A DNA stretch of 64,000 bases, taken from NCBI GenBank assembly GCA_050633625.1, contig JBOEGW010000004.1, positions 1 through 64,000 on the forward strand, given 5' to 3'. The translations under genes and the position numbers were made by a program. Origin of the DNA: JBOEGW01 sp050633625. Its GTDB lineage: Bacteria > Pseudomonadota > Alphaproteobacteria > Rhodobacterales > Rhodobacteraceae. The notes under the pieces are model-generated. The model saw only the letters and a program-made list of their open reading frames with translations, did not search any database and was not told the DNA's origin. Of this stretch, positions 44,894 through 55,435 are shown piece by piece (within the stretch, counting starts at the first letter, position 1; each line of letters begins with the position of its first letter).

Positions 44894-46450
44894 GTGGTGA
44901 AAACCGACCGAATCGTAATCGTCGGCGCCGGAATGGGTGCGCTTTATGCGGCGTTGTCGCTCGCGCCGCGCCCTGTGTTGGTGATTTCGCCGGAAAGCCT
45001 TGGAGAAGGGGCGAGTTCTGCTTGGGCGCAAGGTGGGGTCGCGGCGGCGATGAACACCACCGACAGCCCAGCCGCGCATGCGAAAGACACTGTGATTGCC
45101 GGTGCGGGCACTGTTGATGAAGATGTTGCGACCCTTGTGACCGCACATGCTGCTGAGCATATTCTGGGTCTGACGGACCTTGGCACTCCGTTTGATCGCG
45201 ATGCGGACGGTAACTATGTCATGAGCCGCGAAGCCGCGCATTCGGCCGCGCGCGTTGTGCGGGTCAAGGGGGATCAAGCGGGCCGTCAGATCATGGAAGC
45301 CTTGATTGCGACAGTGCGCAAAACACCTTCTGTTCAGGTGATGGAAGGTTTGCTTGCTGTGTCGCTTGAGGCGGCGAATGGGCGCGTGTCGGGCGTTTGG
45401 GTGCGCAAAGCAGGCCCGCCCAGCGAGAAGGTTTTGATCGAAACACCGGCTGTATTGCTCGCTGGCGGCGGGTCCGGCGGTTTGTTTGCGCATACGACAA
45501 ACCCACCGCGCATTCGTGGACAGGTCATTGGATTTGCGGCGCGCGCCGGGGCGGTGATTGCTGACCCTGAGTTTGTTCAATTCCATCCCACAGCCATTGA
45601 TATGGGCGAAGATCCGATGCCGCTCGCCACTGAGGCGTTGCGCGGCGAGGGCGCGATCTTGATCAACAAAGACGGTGAGCGTTTCATGTTGGCCGAACAC
45701 CCTGACGCGGAACTGGCGCCGCGCGATATTGTCGCGCGCGCGATCTTTACGCAGACCGTTGAAGGCAAACGTCCCATGCTGGACACGCGCGCCGCGCTTG
45801 GTGCTGAGGTTGTCAAAATCTACCCCGCGGTTGCAGAAGCCTGCGCGCGCGCGGGGATTGATCCGGTAACGGAGCCGATCCCGGTTGCGGTCGCCGCGCA
45901 TTATCATATGGGCGGAATTGACACCGGTGAAAAAGGCCGCACCTCGCTGGATGGGCTGTGGGTATGCGGAGAAGCATCTTCGACGGGCTTGCATGGCGCG
46001 AACCGTTTGGCCTCCAACGGATTGTTGGAAGCACTGGTTTTTGCCCGAATGGCGGCGGATGATATGTCTTCGGGTCTTGGCGCACCTGCCCCCTGTGACG
46101 AAGTCCAGATCGACTTCACGCCCGGCGGGGACGTGCCCGATAAGGCGCATGTGGCGGAGCTGCGCGAAACCATGACATTGCATGTAGGGGTGCGGCGCAA
46201 CGCAACGGGCTTGAAGCAAGCGCTTGCGACGATTGCACGGCTGGAAGCAGACTCCAATGTTGAGAGCTTTCATAACATGACAGCGACGGCCACTTTGATC
46301 GCGGCTGGCGCTCTGATGCGAGACGAAAGCCGGGGCGGGCATTTCCGCGAGGATTTCCCGGAGGCCAACCCCGACCTCGCTGAGCGCACTCACATAACTC
46401 TTGCTGAGGCCATGGCGCTTCGCACCCAAGTTGCCAAGGAATTATCATGA
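44894..46450 (+). CDS. nadB: L-aspartate oxidase NadB
   Basis: A 518-residue flavoprotein oxidising aspartate to iminoaspartate for NadA. FAD site IVIVGAGMGALYAALSLA, SSAWAQGGVAAAM, and active-site HYHMGGIDTG with GLHGANRLASNGLLE. GTG start at 44894, with AAGGAAA 8 bases ahead. Overlaps nadC by ATGA. Confidence 0.96.
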   Translation: MVKTDRIVIVGAGMGALYAALSLAPRPVLVISPESLGEGASSAWAQGGVAAAMNTTDSPAAHAKDTVIAGAGTVDEDVATLVTAHAAEHILGLTDLGTPFDRDADGNYVMSREAAHSAARVVRVKGDQAGRQIMEALIATVRKTPSVQVMEGLLAVSLEAANGRVSGVWVRKAGPPSEKVLIETPAVLLAGGGSGGLFAHTTNPPRIRGQVIGFAARAGAVIADPEFVQFHPTAIDMGEDPMPLATEALRGEGAILINKDGERFMLAEHPDAELAPRDIVARAIFTQTVEGKRPMLDTRAALGAEVVKIYPAVAEACARAGIDPVTEPIPVAVAAHYHMGGIDTGEKGRTSLDGLWVCGEASSTGLHGANRLASNGLLEALVFARMAADDMSSGLGAPAPCDEVQIDFTPGGDVPDKAHVAELRETMTLHVGVRRNATGLKQALATIARLEADSNVESFHNMTATATLIAAGALMRDESRGGHFREDFPEANPDLAERTHITLAEAMALRTQVAKELS

Positions 46451-47295
46451 GCTACGCAACCCTTCCCGACCTCGTTCTTGAGCCGCTTGTTCGGGCGGCC
46501 TTGATGGAAGACCTTGGTACTTACGGGGATGTGACGACCCGCGCCGTGATCCCGGCGACGACCACTTATGATGCTTCCATAAACGCGCGTGCGGATGGGA
46601 TTGTATCTGGGATGCAAATCGCGCAAATCGCCTTTCGGCTTGTTGACCCGAAGCTAGAGGTGACAACTTTGATTGCGGATGGGGACGCCTGTAAGGCGGG
46701 CGACACCTTGATGACGATCAAGGGCTTTGCCTCTTCCATCTTGTCGGGCGAACGAGTGGCGCTGAATTTTGCGGGGCGTTTGACCGGGATTGCGACGCTG
46801 ACCGCTGGGTTCGTGGCGCAGACAAAAGGCACGAGTACGCGCATCACCTGCACGCGCAAGACCACGCCGGGGCTGCGGATCGTTGAAAAACAGGCTGTGC
46901 TGCATGGCGGTGGTTTCAACCATCGGTATTCGCTTTCGGACGCTATTTTGATCAAAGACAATCATATTGCTGCGGCGGGTGGCGTTGGGGCGGCTTTGCG
47001 TGCCGCGCGCGCGGTTGCGAGCCATATGATGAAGGTGGAAATCGAAGTCGATACGCTCGCACAGCTTGACGAGGTTTTGGCCACGGGCGGCGCGGATGTT
47101 GTCTTGCTGGACAACATGGATACCCCAAGCTTGATCAAGGCGGTGGCCATGGCAGATGGCAAAATCGTTACCGAGGCGTCCGGCAATATGAAGCTTGAAC
47201 GCATCGCGGAAGTCGCTGCAACCGGGGTGAATTACATTTCATCAGGCGCGCTGACACACTCCGCGCCAACACTCGATCTCGGACTAGATTTCTGA
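46447..47295 (+). CDS. nadC: Nicotinate-nucleotide pyrophosphorylase (carboxylating) NadC
   Basis: A 282-residue quinolinate phosphoribosyltransferase, which makes nicotinate mononucleotide and CO2 and so completes de novo NAD ring formation. Substrate-binding TCTRKTTPGLRIVEKQAVLHGGG, the HR in FNHRYSLSD and ILIKDNHI are intact. Coupled to nadB by ATGA. Confidence 0.96.
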   Translation: MSYATLPDLVLEPLVRAALMEDLGTYGDVTTRAVIPATTTYDASINARADGIVSGMQIAQIAFRLVDPKLEVTTLIADGDACKAGDTLMTIKGFASSILSGERVALNFAGRLTGIATLTAGFVAQTKGTSTRITCTRKTTPGLRIVEKQAVLHGGGFNHRYSLSDAILIKDNHIAAAGGVGAALRAARAVASHMMKVEIEVDTLAQLDEVLATGGADVVLLDNMDTPSLIKAVAMADGKIVTEASGNMKLERIAEVAATGVNYISSGALTHSAPTLDLGLDF

Positions 47296-47407
47296 GTCAT
47301 TGGCGAAACACCACCACATATAGGTGATTTGCGGGTTTTTGGCTGGTAGCTGAGTCCGGTGCGCGTTAGATTCGAGCGAAGTGTTTCAGGCTTGAGGCCC
47401 CCGCGCG

Positions 47408-49198
47408 ATGATGTCGAATTTCCTGTCGAAATGGGTTTTCCCCGCTGTGGTCGCTACTGGTGTAGCGGCAAGTCCGGCTATGGCGCTTGAGAGCCTTAGG
47501 TTTGACGTGCGCGCGGATGACGCGCTTGCCAAAAAAGTCGAGCAGGCATCGCTTTTGGCGCAGGCCAAAAAGGACGGTCGCACGGATGCGCGGGATTTGT
47601 TTGCGACGGCGCAAGCAGACTATGCCCGCCTGCTCAAAGCGCTTTACGCTGAAGGGCATTACGGGGCGGTGATCCGTATCTTGATTGATGGGCGCGAAGC
47701 AGGCTCGATCTCAAATTTCGCCGTTCCGAACCGGATTTCTGACATCACAGTTCAAGTCGCACCCGGAGACAAATTCTTGTTTGGCCGTACAGCGATTTCA
47801 CCCCTTGTTACGGGAACCTCTGCGCTGCCTGAGTTTGCGCGCGGAGAGGTTGCGCGCTCAACGGCCATCCAAGAGGCGGTGGATCAAGCCGTCTCTGATT
47901 GGCGGGATGCGGGGCATGCGAAAGTCGATGTCGCGGACCAAGACCTGAGCGCAAATCACCGTTCAAAAGAACTAAACGCTCTTGTCTTCATGGCGCCCGG
48001 CCCACGGGTGCGTTTGGGTGTGCTCAATCAAACAACCCCTTCTGCGGTCCGCGCTGCCCGAATTCAGGCCATCGCGGGGCTTCCCACGGGCGAGGTGTTT
48101 TCTCCCAAGAAAATCGAAGATGCAGCGGACCGTTTGCGCAAGACCGGGGCGTTCTCCTCGGTGGCGATGAGCGAGGGAGATGTGCTGCGTTCGGGCAATG
48201 TGATGGACGTGGACCTCGCGCTTGTCGATATGACACCACGCCGTTTTGGGTTTGGAGCGGAAGTGTCGTCTTTGGATGGGTTGACGGTTTCGGGCTTTTG
48301 GCTGCACCGCAATTTGCTGGGCGGGGCAGAGCGGTTTCGCGTTGAAGCAGAAGTCGGCGGCGTGACGCCAGCGCTCGATGGGATCGACACCAGGCTTTCC
48401 GCGCGTCTTGATGTGCCAGCCGCCTTTGGTACGCGCACCTCTGCGTTTGCCTATGCCCATGGTGAATGGTTGCATGAACCGGGCTATGAGGCGTTGCAAG
48501 CCGGGGCAGAGGTGGGCATTGGGCGCGTTTTTTCGGACAAACTGTCCGGCGAAATTGGATTGGGCTATTTGTATTCGCGTACCACGGACAGCCAAGGCAC
48601 ACGCAGCTTTTCCCTTTTGCAAGCGCCCGTTTCCGGTGTTTGGGATGGCCGGGACAACCGGCTTGATCCAACAAAAGGTTTTTACGTGGACGCAGAAATT
48701 GAACCCTACATTGATCTCGGAAATGGGCCGGGTGTTTGGTCGAAAATAGATGCGCGCGGCTATTATGGATTTGGTGAGCGGATCACCGTGGCCGGACGTA
48801 TTCAAGCGGGGCGCGCTTTTGGACAGCCAGCGGCCAACACCCATCCTGAATACCTGTTCTACTCCGGGGGCGGCGGCACAGTGCGCGGGCATCCATACCA
48901 ATCGCTTTCGATTGATGCCGGGGGCGGAGATACAATTGGCGGGCGCGCCTTTTTGGGCTTGTCGGGGGAAGTGCGCTATAAAATCAACGACAGTTTTGGA
49001 GCTGTCGCCTTTGTTGATGGCGGCTGGTTGGGCGCGGAGAATTTCTTCGATGCTGGATCAGGGTCGCACATCGGTGCGGGGCTTGGCGTGCGCTATTACA
49101 CAGGGCTAGGCCCAATCCGGCTTGATGTTGCGGCGCCAGTGCGCGGCGGGACCGGAAAGGGCTTGCAGATATATCTCGGGATCGGGCAGGCCTTTTGA
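47408..49198 (+). CDS. tamA: Autotransporter assembly factor TamA (Omp85 family)
   Basis: A 596-residue outer-membrane protein: signal peptide (ending SPAMA, about residue 26), POTRA repeats (about 27-270) and a C-terminal 16-stranded barrel with the Omp85 pieces GGGTVRGHPYQSLS and IGAGLGVRYYTGLGPIRLD, ending in Phe. With TamB it inserts outer-membrane proteins and possibly moves lipids. Its stop overlaps tamB (TGATG). Confidence 0.92.
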   Translation: MMSNFLSKWVFPAVVATGVAASPAMALESLRFDVRADDALAKKVEQASLLAQAKKDGRTDARDLFATAQADYARLLKALYAEGHYGAVIRILIDGREAGSISNFAVPNRISDITVQVAPGDKFLFGRTAISPLVTGTSALPEFARGEVARSTAIQEAVDQAVSDWRDAGHAKVDVADQDLSANHRSKELNALVFMAPGPRVRLGVLNQTTPSAVRAARIQAIAGLPTGEVFSPKKIEDAADRLRKTGAFSSVAMSEGDVLRSGNVMDVDLALVDMTPRRFGFGAEVSSLDGLTVSGFWLHRNLLGGAERFRVEAEVGGVTPALDGIDTRLSARLDVPAAFGTRTSAFAYAHGEWLHEPGYEALQAGAEVGIGRVFSDKLSGEIGLGYLYSRTTDSQGTRSFSLLQAPVSGVWDGRDNRLDPTKGFYVDAEIEPYIDLGNGPGVWSKIDARGYYGFGERITVAGRIQAGRAFGQPAANTHPEYLFYSGGGGTVRGHPYQSLSIDAGGGDTIGGRAFLGLSGEVRYKINDSFGAVAFVDGGWLGAENFFDAGSGSHIGAGLGVRYYTGLGPIRLDVAAPVRGGTGKGLQIYLGIGQAF

Positions 49199-52100
49199 TG
49201 CGTGCGCTGGGCTATCTCTTTGTTCTCATATCGCTCATCGCGGCGCCTCTTTGGGCGCAGGACGCGGACACTGCTGCGCGTGACAAATCGTTCTTGGAAA
49301 ACTGGCTCGAAGAGAACCTGTCGGACGCCGGGCGCGATGTGGTGATTACGGGGTTTGAGGGCGCGCTCTCGACCCGCGCCACGATGCAATCCATGACCAT
49401 GGCGGACGATGATGGCGTTTGGTTGCGCCTTGAGGGCGTGGCGCTGGACTGGGACCGGACGGCGATCTTGAAGCGCCGTTTGATCGTGCAAGACTTGAGC
49501 GTCGAACTGATTGAGGTGATCCGTCCGCCTTTGTCCTCATCCGGGCCTCGTTCTACAGCCTCCGGGTTTTCCTTGCCGCAGCTGCCTGTTGCCATCGATT
49601 TGAACCAGTTGAAGGCTGATCGGGTTGTGCTGGGGGAGACGGTGCTTGGCGAGAAAGCGGAGCTGACCTTGGAAGGTGTCGCGGCACTTGAAAATGGCGA
49701 AGGCGGGGTCGATCTGAGGGCGCAGCGCATTGATGGGCCTCAGGGCGCACTGACCTTAAAAGGAGCGTTTTCAAATGACAGTGGCCAGCTTTCGATCGAC
49801 CTGAGCTTGACCGAAGGAAAGGGTGGTATTGCCGCCGGGCTTTTGGGGATGCCGGGTGCGCCAGCCCTTGATTTGGCGCTGCGCGGTGACGGTTTGATTT
49901 CCGATTTTACCGCCGAAATGAGTTTGGCGACGAACGACATTGATCGGTTGGCGGGCACGGTTTCTCTGGCTTTGCCTGAGGGAGAAGCTGCGCGGTTTGG
50001 TGTTGATGTCACGGGCGATGTCAGCGCGCTGTTTGCTCCTGAGTATCAGGCGTTCTTTGGCACGGATACCGCGCTTGTTGCGCAGGGGCGGCGCTTTGAG
50101 AATGGTACGTTTCAGCTTACGAAGCTTGATCTTTCTAGCCAGCAATTGAACGTCACTGGCCGTGCCACGCTCAACGCACGAGGATGGGCAGAACGCGCGG
50201 CCTTTACGGTGACGATCCAAGCCGAAGATGGCGGCACTGTGACGTTGCCTCTATCAGGCGCGCCGACCGAAATCGACAGTCTCACAGCGAGCTTTGATTA
50301 TGACGTGTCGCGCGGCGAAAAATGGACAGGTGCAGCACGTCTTGAAGGATTGAGCCAAGCCGGTTCACGCCTTGGCGAGCTTGGCATTGCTGGGGTCGGA
50401 AAAATGTCGCCCGGCGGGGCAGACAAAACACCGACGATCACCGGACAAATCTCAATTTTGGCGCAGGATATCGCTCCGCTCGGCGTCGGTTGGGCGCAGG
50501 CCATTGGGCCGCGCGTGAGTGGGTTTTTGCGGTTCTCCAAGTTTGACAATACGCCGGGACGATTTAGCGATATTTCCCTAAGTGGAGCGGACTATGGGCT
50601 GCGTGGGAATGCGATTTTGTCCCTTGATCCCAAAGCGTTGGATCTCTTGGCGGAGGTTGATTTGGCCTTGTCATTGCGGGATCTCGCACGGTTTTCAAGC
50701 CTTGCTGGGCGCGAGGTGTCCGGGGCTGCGACGCTCAACATTGCCGGGACGGCGGCGCTTCCCGGCGGTGCGGTGGACCTCAAGTTAACTGGGACGGGGC
50801 GCGATTTGTCGGCCTCAGTTGCGCAGCTTGATCCGCTTTTCGTGGGCCAAAGCGATGTGGCGATCACCCTTGTGCGCGATGAGACGGGGACTCGCGTTGA
50901 CGCGTTCGAAGTGGCGGCGCGCGGGGCAGATTTGACAGGTTCCGCGAATTTGGCTGAAGGGGAAGGCGCTGTCAGGTTTACGCTTTCGGTGCCGGATGCA
51001 AGCCTTATGGATGCCGCTTTGCAAGGCCCGCTCCAGTTTGATTTCGCGGCGGATCAACAGGCGCGATTGTGGGAGGTTCTGGCCAATGGAGCCGGACCGG
51101 GAGAGGCGGAAATCACGATAGAGGCCTCTGCGCAGCGGCGCACGGGCGGCGTTGGATCGGTGACGGGGGATGTGTCGTTTTCGGCCAAGGATATTGCGCC
51201 GTATCGCGGGCTTGTCGGGCGAGACCTGTCCGGCGCGATCACCGGTGAAGCCTTTGTGGCGGGCGATTTTGTCAGCGGTGGGTTTGGCGCGATTGGGGAT
51301 ATTGCAACCACCGGATTGCGCCTTGGGCTTGGTCGTATGGATCGGCTTGTTGGCGGGCAAACCAGTGCGAGCTTCGACCTTACGCGGCGCGAAGACGGAG
51401 CCATTGTTCTGAACAGTTTATCTGCGCGAACTCCCGAATTGACGCTCGAGGCAGAAGGGCGTGACGATGCGCAAACGGCGCTTTCGGCCGCGTTTACACT
51501 CCGCGATCTTGGTGTGATTGTCCCCGGCTTTGAAGGCGCGTTTTCGGCGCAGGGCACAGGCGTTTTGGAGGGGGAAACCTGGCGCGTTTTGGGGGATGGC
51601 GCGGGGCCGGGCGGCACGACCATTGAGGCGCGCGGTGGTTTGGCATCCAATTTCTCCACCGCAGACTTGTCGCTCATCGGGGCTGCACCGCTTGGCCTTG
51701 CGAACCCGTTTATTCAACCACGGCAACTGTCTGGTATGGCGCGTTACGATTTGACGTTGCGCGGCCCTCTCGCCCTGTCGTCGCTGGCGGGGAATGTGGA
51801 GGTTGCGCAGGGCCGGGCGTCTTTGCCGATCTTGCGCGTGGCGCTGGACCCAATCTCTGCGCGCGCCACAATCACGGGCGGCAAGGCGCGCGTTGACATG
51901 ACAGCGGGAGTTTCCTCAGGGGGGTCGATTTCGGTCTCCGGGCCGATCGCCTTGACGGCGCCGTTCGATGCATCTCTTGGGGTGTTTTTGAACGGTCTCG
52001 GCATCACTGATCCTGTGGTGGTGGACACGGTCGTCGATGGGCGCCTTAGCCTCATTGGGCCACTTGCGGGAGGGGCCACAATCGCCGGGGCGCTTACGCT

Positions 52101-52953
52101 TGGGCAAGCGGAATTGAGGGTGCCAACAAGCGGGTTTGGGAGTTTTCCGGAAATGGCAGGATTGGTTCATTTGCATGAGCCGGGGGCGGTGCGGCAAACG
52201 CGGGCCTTTGCCAATATGATCGGCAAAAATGCGGCGGGCACCGGGGCAACCACAGTGGCTTATCCGCTGGATATTTCACTGTCTGCCCCATCGCGGGTTT
52301 TCTTGCGGGGGCGGGGCATTGATGCGGAGCTTGGCGGCGAAATCCGCCTTGGGGGAACAACGGCCGAGATCGTTCCGCAAGGTGCATTCAACCTGATCCG
52401 TGGGCGCATTGATTTCCTTGGAAAACGTCTGACGATGGTCGAGGCGAGTGCGACGTTACTGGGCAGTTTTGATCCGTATATTCGGGCCGTTGCTCAGACC
52501 AACATTGATGATGTTTCAATTCGGGTGGTTGTTGAGGGGCGCGCGTCCGAGCCGGAAATCACCTTTTCCTCCGTGCCTGATCTTCCACAGGACGAAATCC
52601 TTGCGCGCCTGGTGTTTGGCCGTTCTCTTGCCGATATTTCCCCCCTCCAAGCGCTGCAACTTGCCAATGGCGTGGCGACCTTGGCGGGGGCGGGTGACGG
52701 CGGGACTACGTCCCGGCTGCGCCAAGGGTTTGGGTTGGCGGATTTGGATGTGACGACCGATGAAAACGGGACGGCCGCGGTGCGGGCCGGGGCCTATCTG
52801 GGCGAGAACATTTACACAGATGTGACGGTGAATGCCGAAGGTGAAGCCGAGGTCAACATCAACCTCGATTTGACTCCCAGCCTGACCGCGCGGGGGCGGC
52901 TCTCTACCGATGGGGATACCGGGATCGGTATCTATTTCGAGAAAGATTACTAA
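49198..52953 (+). CDS. tamB: Translocation/assembly module TamB
   Basis: A 1251-residue inner-membrane-anchored periplasmic protein with an N-terminal hydrophobic anchor (LGYLFVLISLIAAPLWA), a very long beta-rich taco-shaped body and the C-terminal DUF490/TamB domain (FLGKRLTMVEASATLLGS, DEILARLVFGRSLADISPLQ, ending TGIGIYFEKDY). The ATG at 49198 overlaps the tamA stop. Part of the bridge between the two membranes. Confidence 0.93.
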   Translation: MRALGYLFVLISLIAAPLWAQDADTAARDKSFLENWLEENLSDAGRDVVITGFEGALSTRATMQSMTMADDDGVWLRLEGVALDWDRTAILKRRLIVQDLSVELIEVIRPPLSSSGPRSTASGFSLPQLPVAIDLNQLKADRVVLGETVLGEKAELTLEGVAALENGEGGVDLRAQRIDGPQGALTLKGAFSNDSGQLSIDLSLTEGKGGIAAGLLGMPGAPALDLALRGDGLISDFTAEMSLATNDIDRLAGTVSLALPEGEAARFGVDVTGDVSALFAPEYQAFFGTDTALVAQGRRFENGTFQLTKLDLSSQQLNVTGRATLNARGWAERAAFTVTIQAEDGGTVTLPLSGAPTEIDSLTASFDYDVSRGEKWTGAARLEGLSQAGSRLGELGIAGVGKMSPGGADKTPTITGQISILAQDIAPLGVGWAQAIGPRVSGFLRFSKFDNTPGRFSDISLSGADYGLRGNAILSLDPKALDLLAEVDLALSLRDLARFSSLAGREVSGAATLNIAGTAALPGGAVDLKLTGTGRDLSASVAQLDPLFVGQSDVAITLVRDETGTRVDAFEVAARGADLTGSANLAEGEGAVRFTLSVPDASLMDAALQGPLQFDFAADQQARLWEVLANGAGPGEAEITIEASAQRRTGGVGSVTGDVSFSAKDIAPYRGLVGRDLSGAITGEAFVAGDFVSGGFGAIGDIATTGLRLGLGRMDRLVGGQTSASFDLTRREDGAIVLNSLSARTPELTLEAEGRDDAQTALSAAFTLRDLGVIVPGFEGAFSAQGTGVLEGETWRVLGDGAGPGGTTIEARGGLASNFSTADLSLIGAAPLGLANPFIQPRQLSGMARYDLTLRGPLALSSLAGNVEVAQGRASLPILRVALDPISARATITGGKARVDMTAGVSSGGSISVSGPIALTAPFDASLGVFLNGLGITDPVVVDTVVDGRLSLIGPLAGGATIAGALTLGQAELRVPTSGFGSFPEMAGLVHLHEPGAVRQTRAFANMIGKNAAGTGATTVAYPLDISLSAPSRVFLRGRGIDAELGGEIRLGGTTAEIVPQGAFNLIRGRIDFLGKRLTMVEASATLLGSFDPYIRAVAQTNIDDVSIRVVVEGRASEPEITFSSVPDLPQDEILARLVFGRSLADISPLQALQLANGVATLAGAGDGGTTSRLRQGFGLADLDVTTDENGTAAVRAGAYLGENIYTDVTVNAEGEAEVNINLDLTPSLTARGRLSTDGDTGIGIYFEKDY

Positions 52954-53051
52954 CCACCAAGTGAAACGCAGCCAGTGGGTGTGTTGACGCGGATTTTGCT
53001 GTGTCTCACGCTGATCAACACACACTAAAACGCGGCACTTGGGAGGTTTTC

Positions 53052-54536
53052 GTGGACAAGACCCAGATCGACAGATTGCGAAACGCGCAGATTGCGCCGA
53101 TGTCCCATGTGATCGACGGCGAGCGATGTGACGCTTCTGACGCAGGGGTAATGGATGTGATTTCACCTTTGAATGGTCAGGTCTTAACGACAATCGCGGC
53201 AGGGACACCTGAAGATGTTGAGCGTGCTGTTCGCGCAGCGCGCAGCGCGTTTGAGGATGCGCGATGGGCCGGTCTCGCGCCTGCAACGCGAAAGAAGACC
53301 ATGCTCGCTTGGGCTGACCTAATCGAAGAAAACGCGCTCGAATTGGCGGTCTTGGGCGTGCGCGACAACGGCACCGAAATCGGAATGGCACTGAAGGCTG
53401 AGCCGCTCTCGGCAGCGCAAACCATTCGCTATTACGCCGAAGCCATTGATAAACTAAATGGTGAGATTGCGCCCACAGACCCAACTATTTTGGCGATGGT
53501 GCACCGCGAACCCGTCGGTGTGGTGGGTGCGATTGTGCCGTGGAATTTCCCAATGATGATAGGGGCTTGGAAGATTGCACCGGCTTTGGCGGCGGGAAAT
53601 TCGGTAGTTTTGAAGCCCGCGGAAACAGCTTCTTTGACGCTTGTGCGCATGGCGGAATTGGCGCTTGAGGCGGGGCTTCCGGCGGGTGTATTTAATGTGG
53701 TGACTGGGGCCGGTCCTGTGGTTGGCGAGGCGCTTGGTTTGTCGATGGACGTGGATGTTTTGGTGTTCACGGGATCGGGTGGTGTTGGGCGGCGCTTGCT
53801 TGAATATGCGGCGCGTTCGAACCTTAAACGAGTGTATCTGGAGCTGGGGGGGAAGTCGCCAAACATCGTGTTCGCGGATGCGCCAGACCTGCAAGAAGCG
53901 GCGAAGGTTTCGGCGGCAGGGATTTTTCGGAATTCGGGTCAGGTTTGCGTGGCTGGTTCGCGCCTTTTGGTCGAGCGTTCGATACACGATGAGTTTGTCG
54001 CGGCGCTGGTGGATTATGCGGACGCGATCAAGGTTGGTGATCCGCTCGATCCGGCAGTTGAGGCGGGTGCGATAAATTCCGCGCGCCAGTTGGAGCAAAA
54101 CCTCTCGTTTGTGGAGGGAGCGCGCGCGCTTGGCCGTGATGTGCGCACGGGAGGGCGGCAGATTTTGCAAGACACGGGTGGGTTTTTCATGGCGCCGACC
54201 GTGGTTTCGGGAGTGGCGCCAGGTGATCGCATTGCGCGCGATGAGGTGTTCGGGCCAGTACTGGCGGTCATCCCCTTTGATGATGAGGAGCACGCAATTG
54301 AGCTGGCCAACGATAGTGACTTCGGGCTTGCCGCCGCTGTGTGGACCGCCAACTTATCGCGCGCCCATCGATGCTTGCGTCGAATCCGGGCTGGGGTGGT
54401 GCATGTGAACACCTATGGCGGCGCGGATGGCACGGTTCCGCTTGGAGGGGTTAAGCAATCGGGCAACGGGCACGACAAATCGCTCCATGCATTTGACAAG
54501 TATTTCGATTTGAAAACGGCTTGGATCAAGCTCTAA
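53052..54536 (+). CDS. NAD(P)-dependent aldehyde dehydrogenase
   Basis: A 494-residue member of the ALDH superfamily, oxidising an aldehyde to a carboxylate. GAIVPWNFPMMIGAWKIAPA, FTGSGGVGRRLLEYA, catalytic Glu in LELGGKSPNIVF and catalytic Cys in NSGQVCVAGSR. It resembles PuuC-type dehydrogenases, but the substrate is not set. GTG 53052 was chosen because GGGAGG lies 6 bases ahead; a GTG at 53001 would add 17 residues. It converges with the SDR gene, stops overlapping by three bases. Confidence 0.9.
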   Translation: MDKTQIDRLRNAQIAPMSHVIDGERCDASDAGVMDVISPLNGQVLTTIAAGTPEDVERAVRAARSAFEDARWAGLAPATRKKTMLAWADLIEENALELAVLGVRDNGTEIGMALKAEPLSAAQTIRYYAEAIDKLNGEIAPTDPTILAMVHREPVGVVGAIVPWNFPMMIGAWKIAPALAAGNSVVLKPAETASLTLVRMAELALEAGLPAGVFNVVTGAGPVVGEALGLSMDVDVLVFTGSGGVGRRLLEYAARSNLKRVYLELGGKSPNIVFADAPDLQEAAKVSAAGIFRNSGQVCVAGSRLLVERSIHDEFVAALVDYADAIKVGDPLDPAVEAGAINSARQLEQNLSFVEGARALGRDVRTGGRQILQDTGGFFMAPTVVSGVAPGDRIARDEVFGPVLAVIPFDDEEHAIELANDSDFGLAAAVWTANLSRAHRCLRRIRAGVVHVNTYGGADGTVPLGGVKQSGNGHDKSLHAFDKYFDLKTAWIKL

Positions 54537-55339
54537 TCGGAACCCCTAAAGAACCGAGAAAGGCGGGCGTAGCCGGGAATGTGGACTGAGGTTCCACCAT
54601 CTGCTGCGATCGCCTGTCCTGTGATGTAGCGTGCTGCATCGGAGGCGAGAAAGGCGACGAGGTGTGCGATGTCATCCGGGCCGCCAAGGAAAGGTGTTAG
54701 GGTTTCTTCTTCAACGGTTTCGCGCAGTTCGCTGGGCAAATGCGAAAGTGCTGCTTTGGTTCCGGTCAGTCCGGGCAGCACCGCATTGCATCGAATGCTC
54801 CTCTTGCCGTGCGACGTGGCGATGGCGCGGGTCATTTGGATGACGGCGGCTTTCGATGAGCTATAGGCAGCTTGAATCACGTTGCCTTGCAGGGCCAAGT
54901 TGGAGGCGGTGTTGATGATGTTTCCGGTCCCTTGGGCGGACATGATCTTGAGGGCTTCGCGGCACGCGATCATCGTGCCCCGGGTGTTGACAGCATAAGT
55001 GGCGTCCCAATCTGCGCTGTCCATTCGTTCAATATCACCATCGCGCATCGCCATTTCTGCAGAGAGAAGAGCGGCGTTGTTGTCGATGACATCAAGACGA
55101 CCAAAACGGTCCAATGTGGCTGCGAACATGGCTTTTATGCTGTCTTCATTGGCGAGGTCAACGGGCACGGCGATTGTGTCGCCGCCGATGCTGGAGGCGA
55201 CCGATTGAGCGCGATCTATCGCAATATCTGCCACGATCACCCGCGCGCCGCTTTCGGTCATGATGCGGGCAACAGCCGCGCCAATACCGCCTGCGGCGCC
55301 TGTAATAATGGCAATTTTGCCGTCGAGATCATAGTTCAT
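54533..55339 (-). CDS. Short-chain dehydrogenase/reductase
   Basis: A 268-residue classical SDR: TGAAGGIGAAVARIM cofactor site, DNNAALL, Ser in INTASNLALQG, and catalytic YSSSKAAV. It ends with AADGGTSVHIPGY, typical of SDRs of the FabG type with an unusual extension. The ATG at 55339 is used because the frame upstream codes no SDR sequence. Last gene of the cupin-VOC-SDR group; the alcohol substrate is unknown. Confidence 0.9.
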   Translation of the reverse strand: MNYDLDGKIAIITGAAGGIGAAVARIMTESGARVIVADIAIDRAQSVASSIGGDTIAVPVDLANEDSIKAMFAATLDRFGRLDVIDNNAALLSAEMAMRDGDIERMDSADWDATYAVNTRGTMIACREALKIMSAQGTGNIINTASNLALQGNVIQAAYSSSKAAVIQMTRAIATSHGKRSIRCNAVLPGLTGTKAALSHLPSELRETVEEETLTPFLGGPDDIAHLVAFLASDAARYITGQAIAADGGTSVHIPGYARLSRFFRGSD

Positions 55340-55435
55340 GGTCGTGTCCTGTGGCTGGTCGGGAAGGGGGCGCTGCCCCCGGTTCAAATAGGGATTTGAA
55401 CCTCCCCCGAGGTATTTTTGAAACAAGGAAAGCGG

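Noticed and set aside
44753..46429. 558-codon open frame on the minus strand
   Set aside because: Antisense to nadB, which is complete and fully conserved; no recognisable motif.
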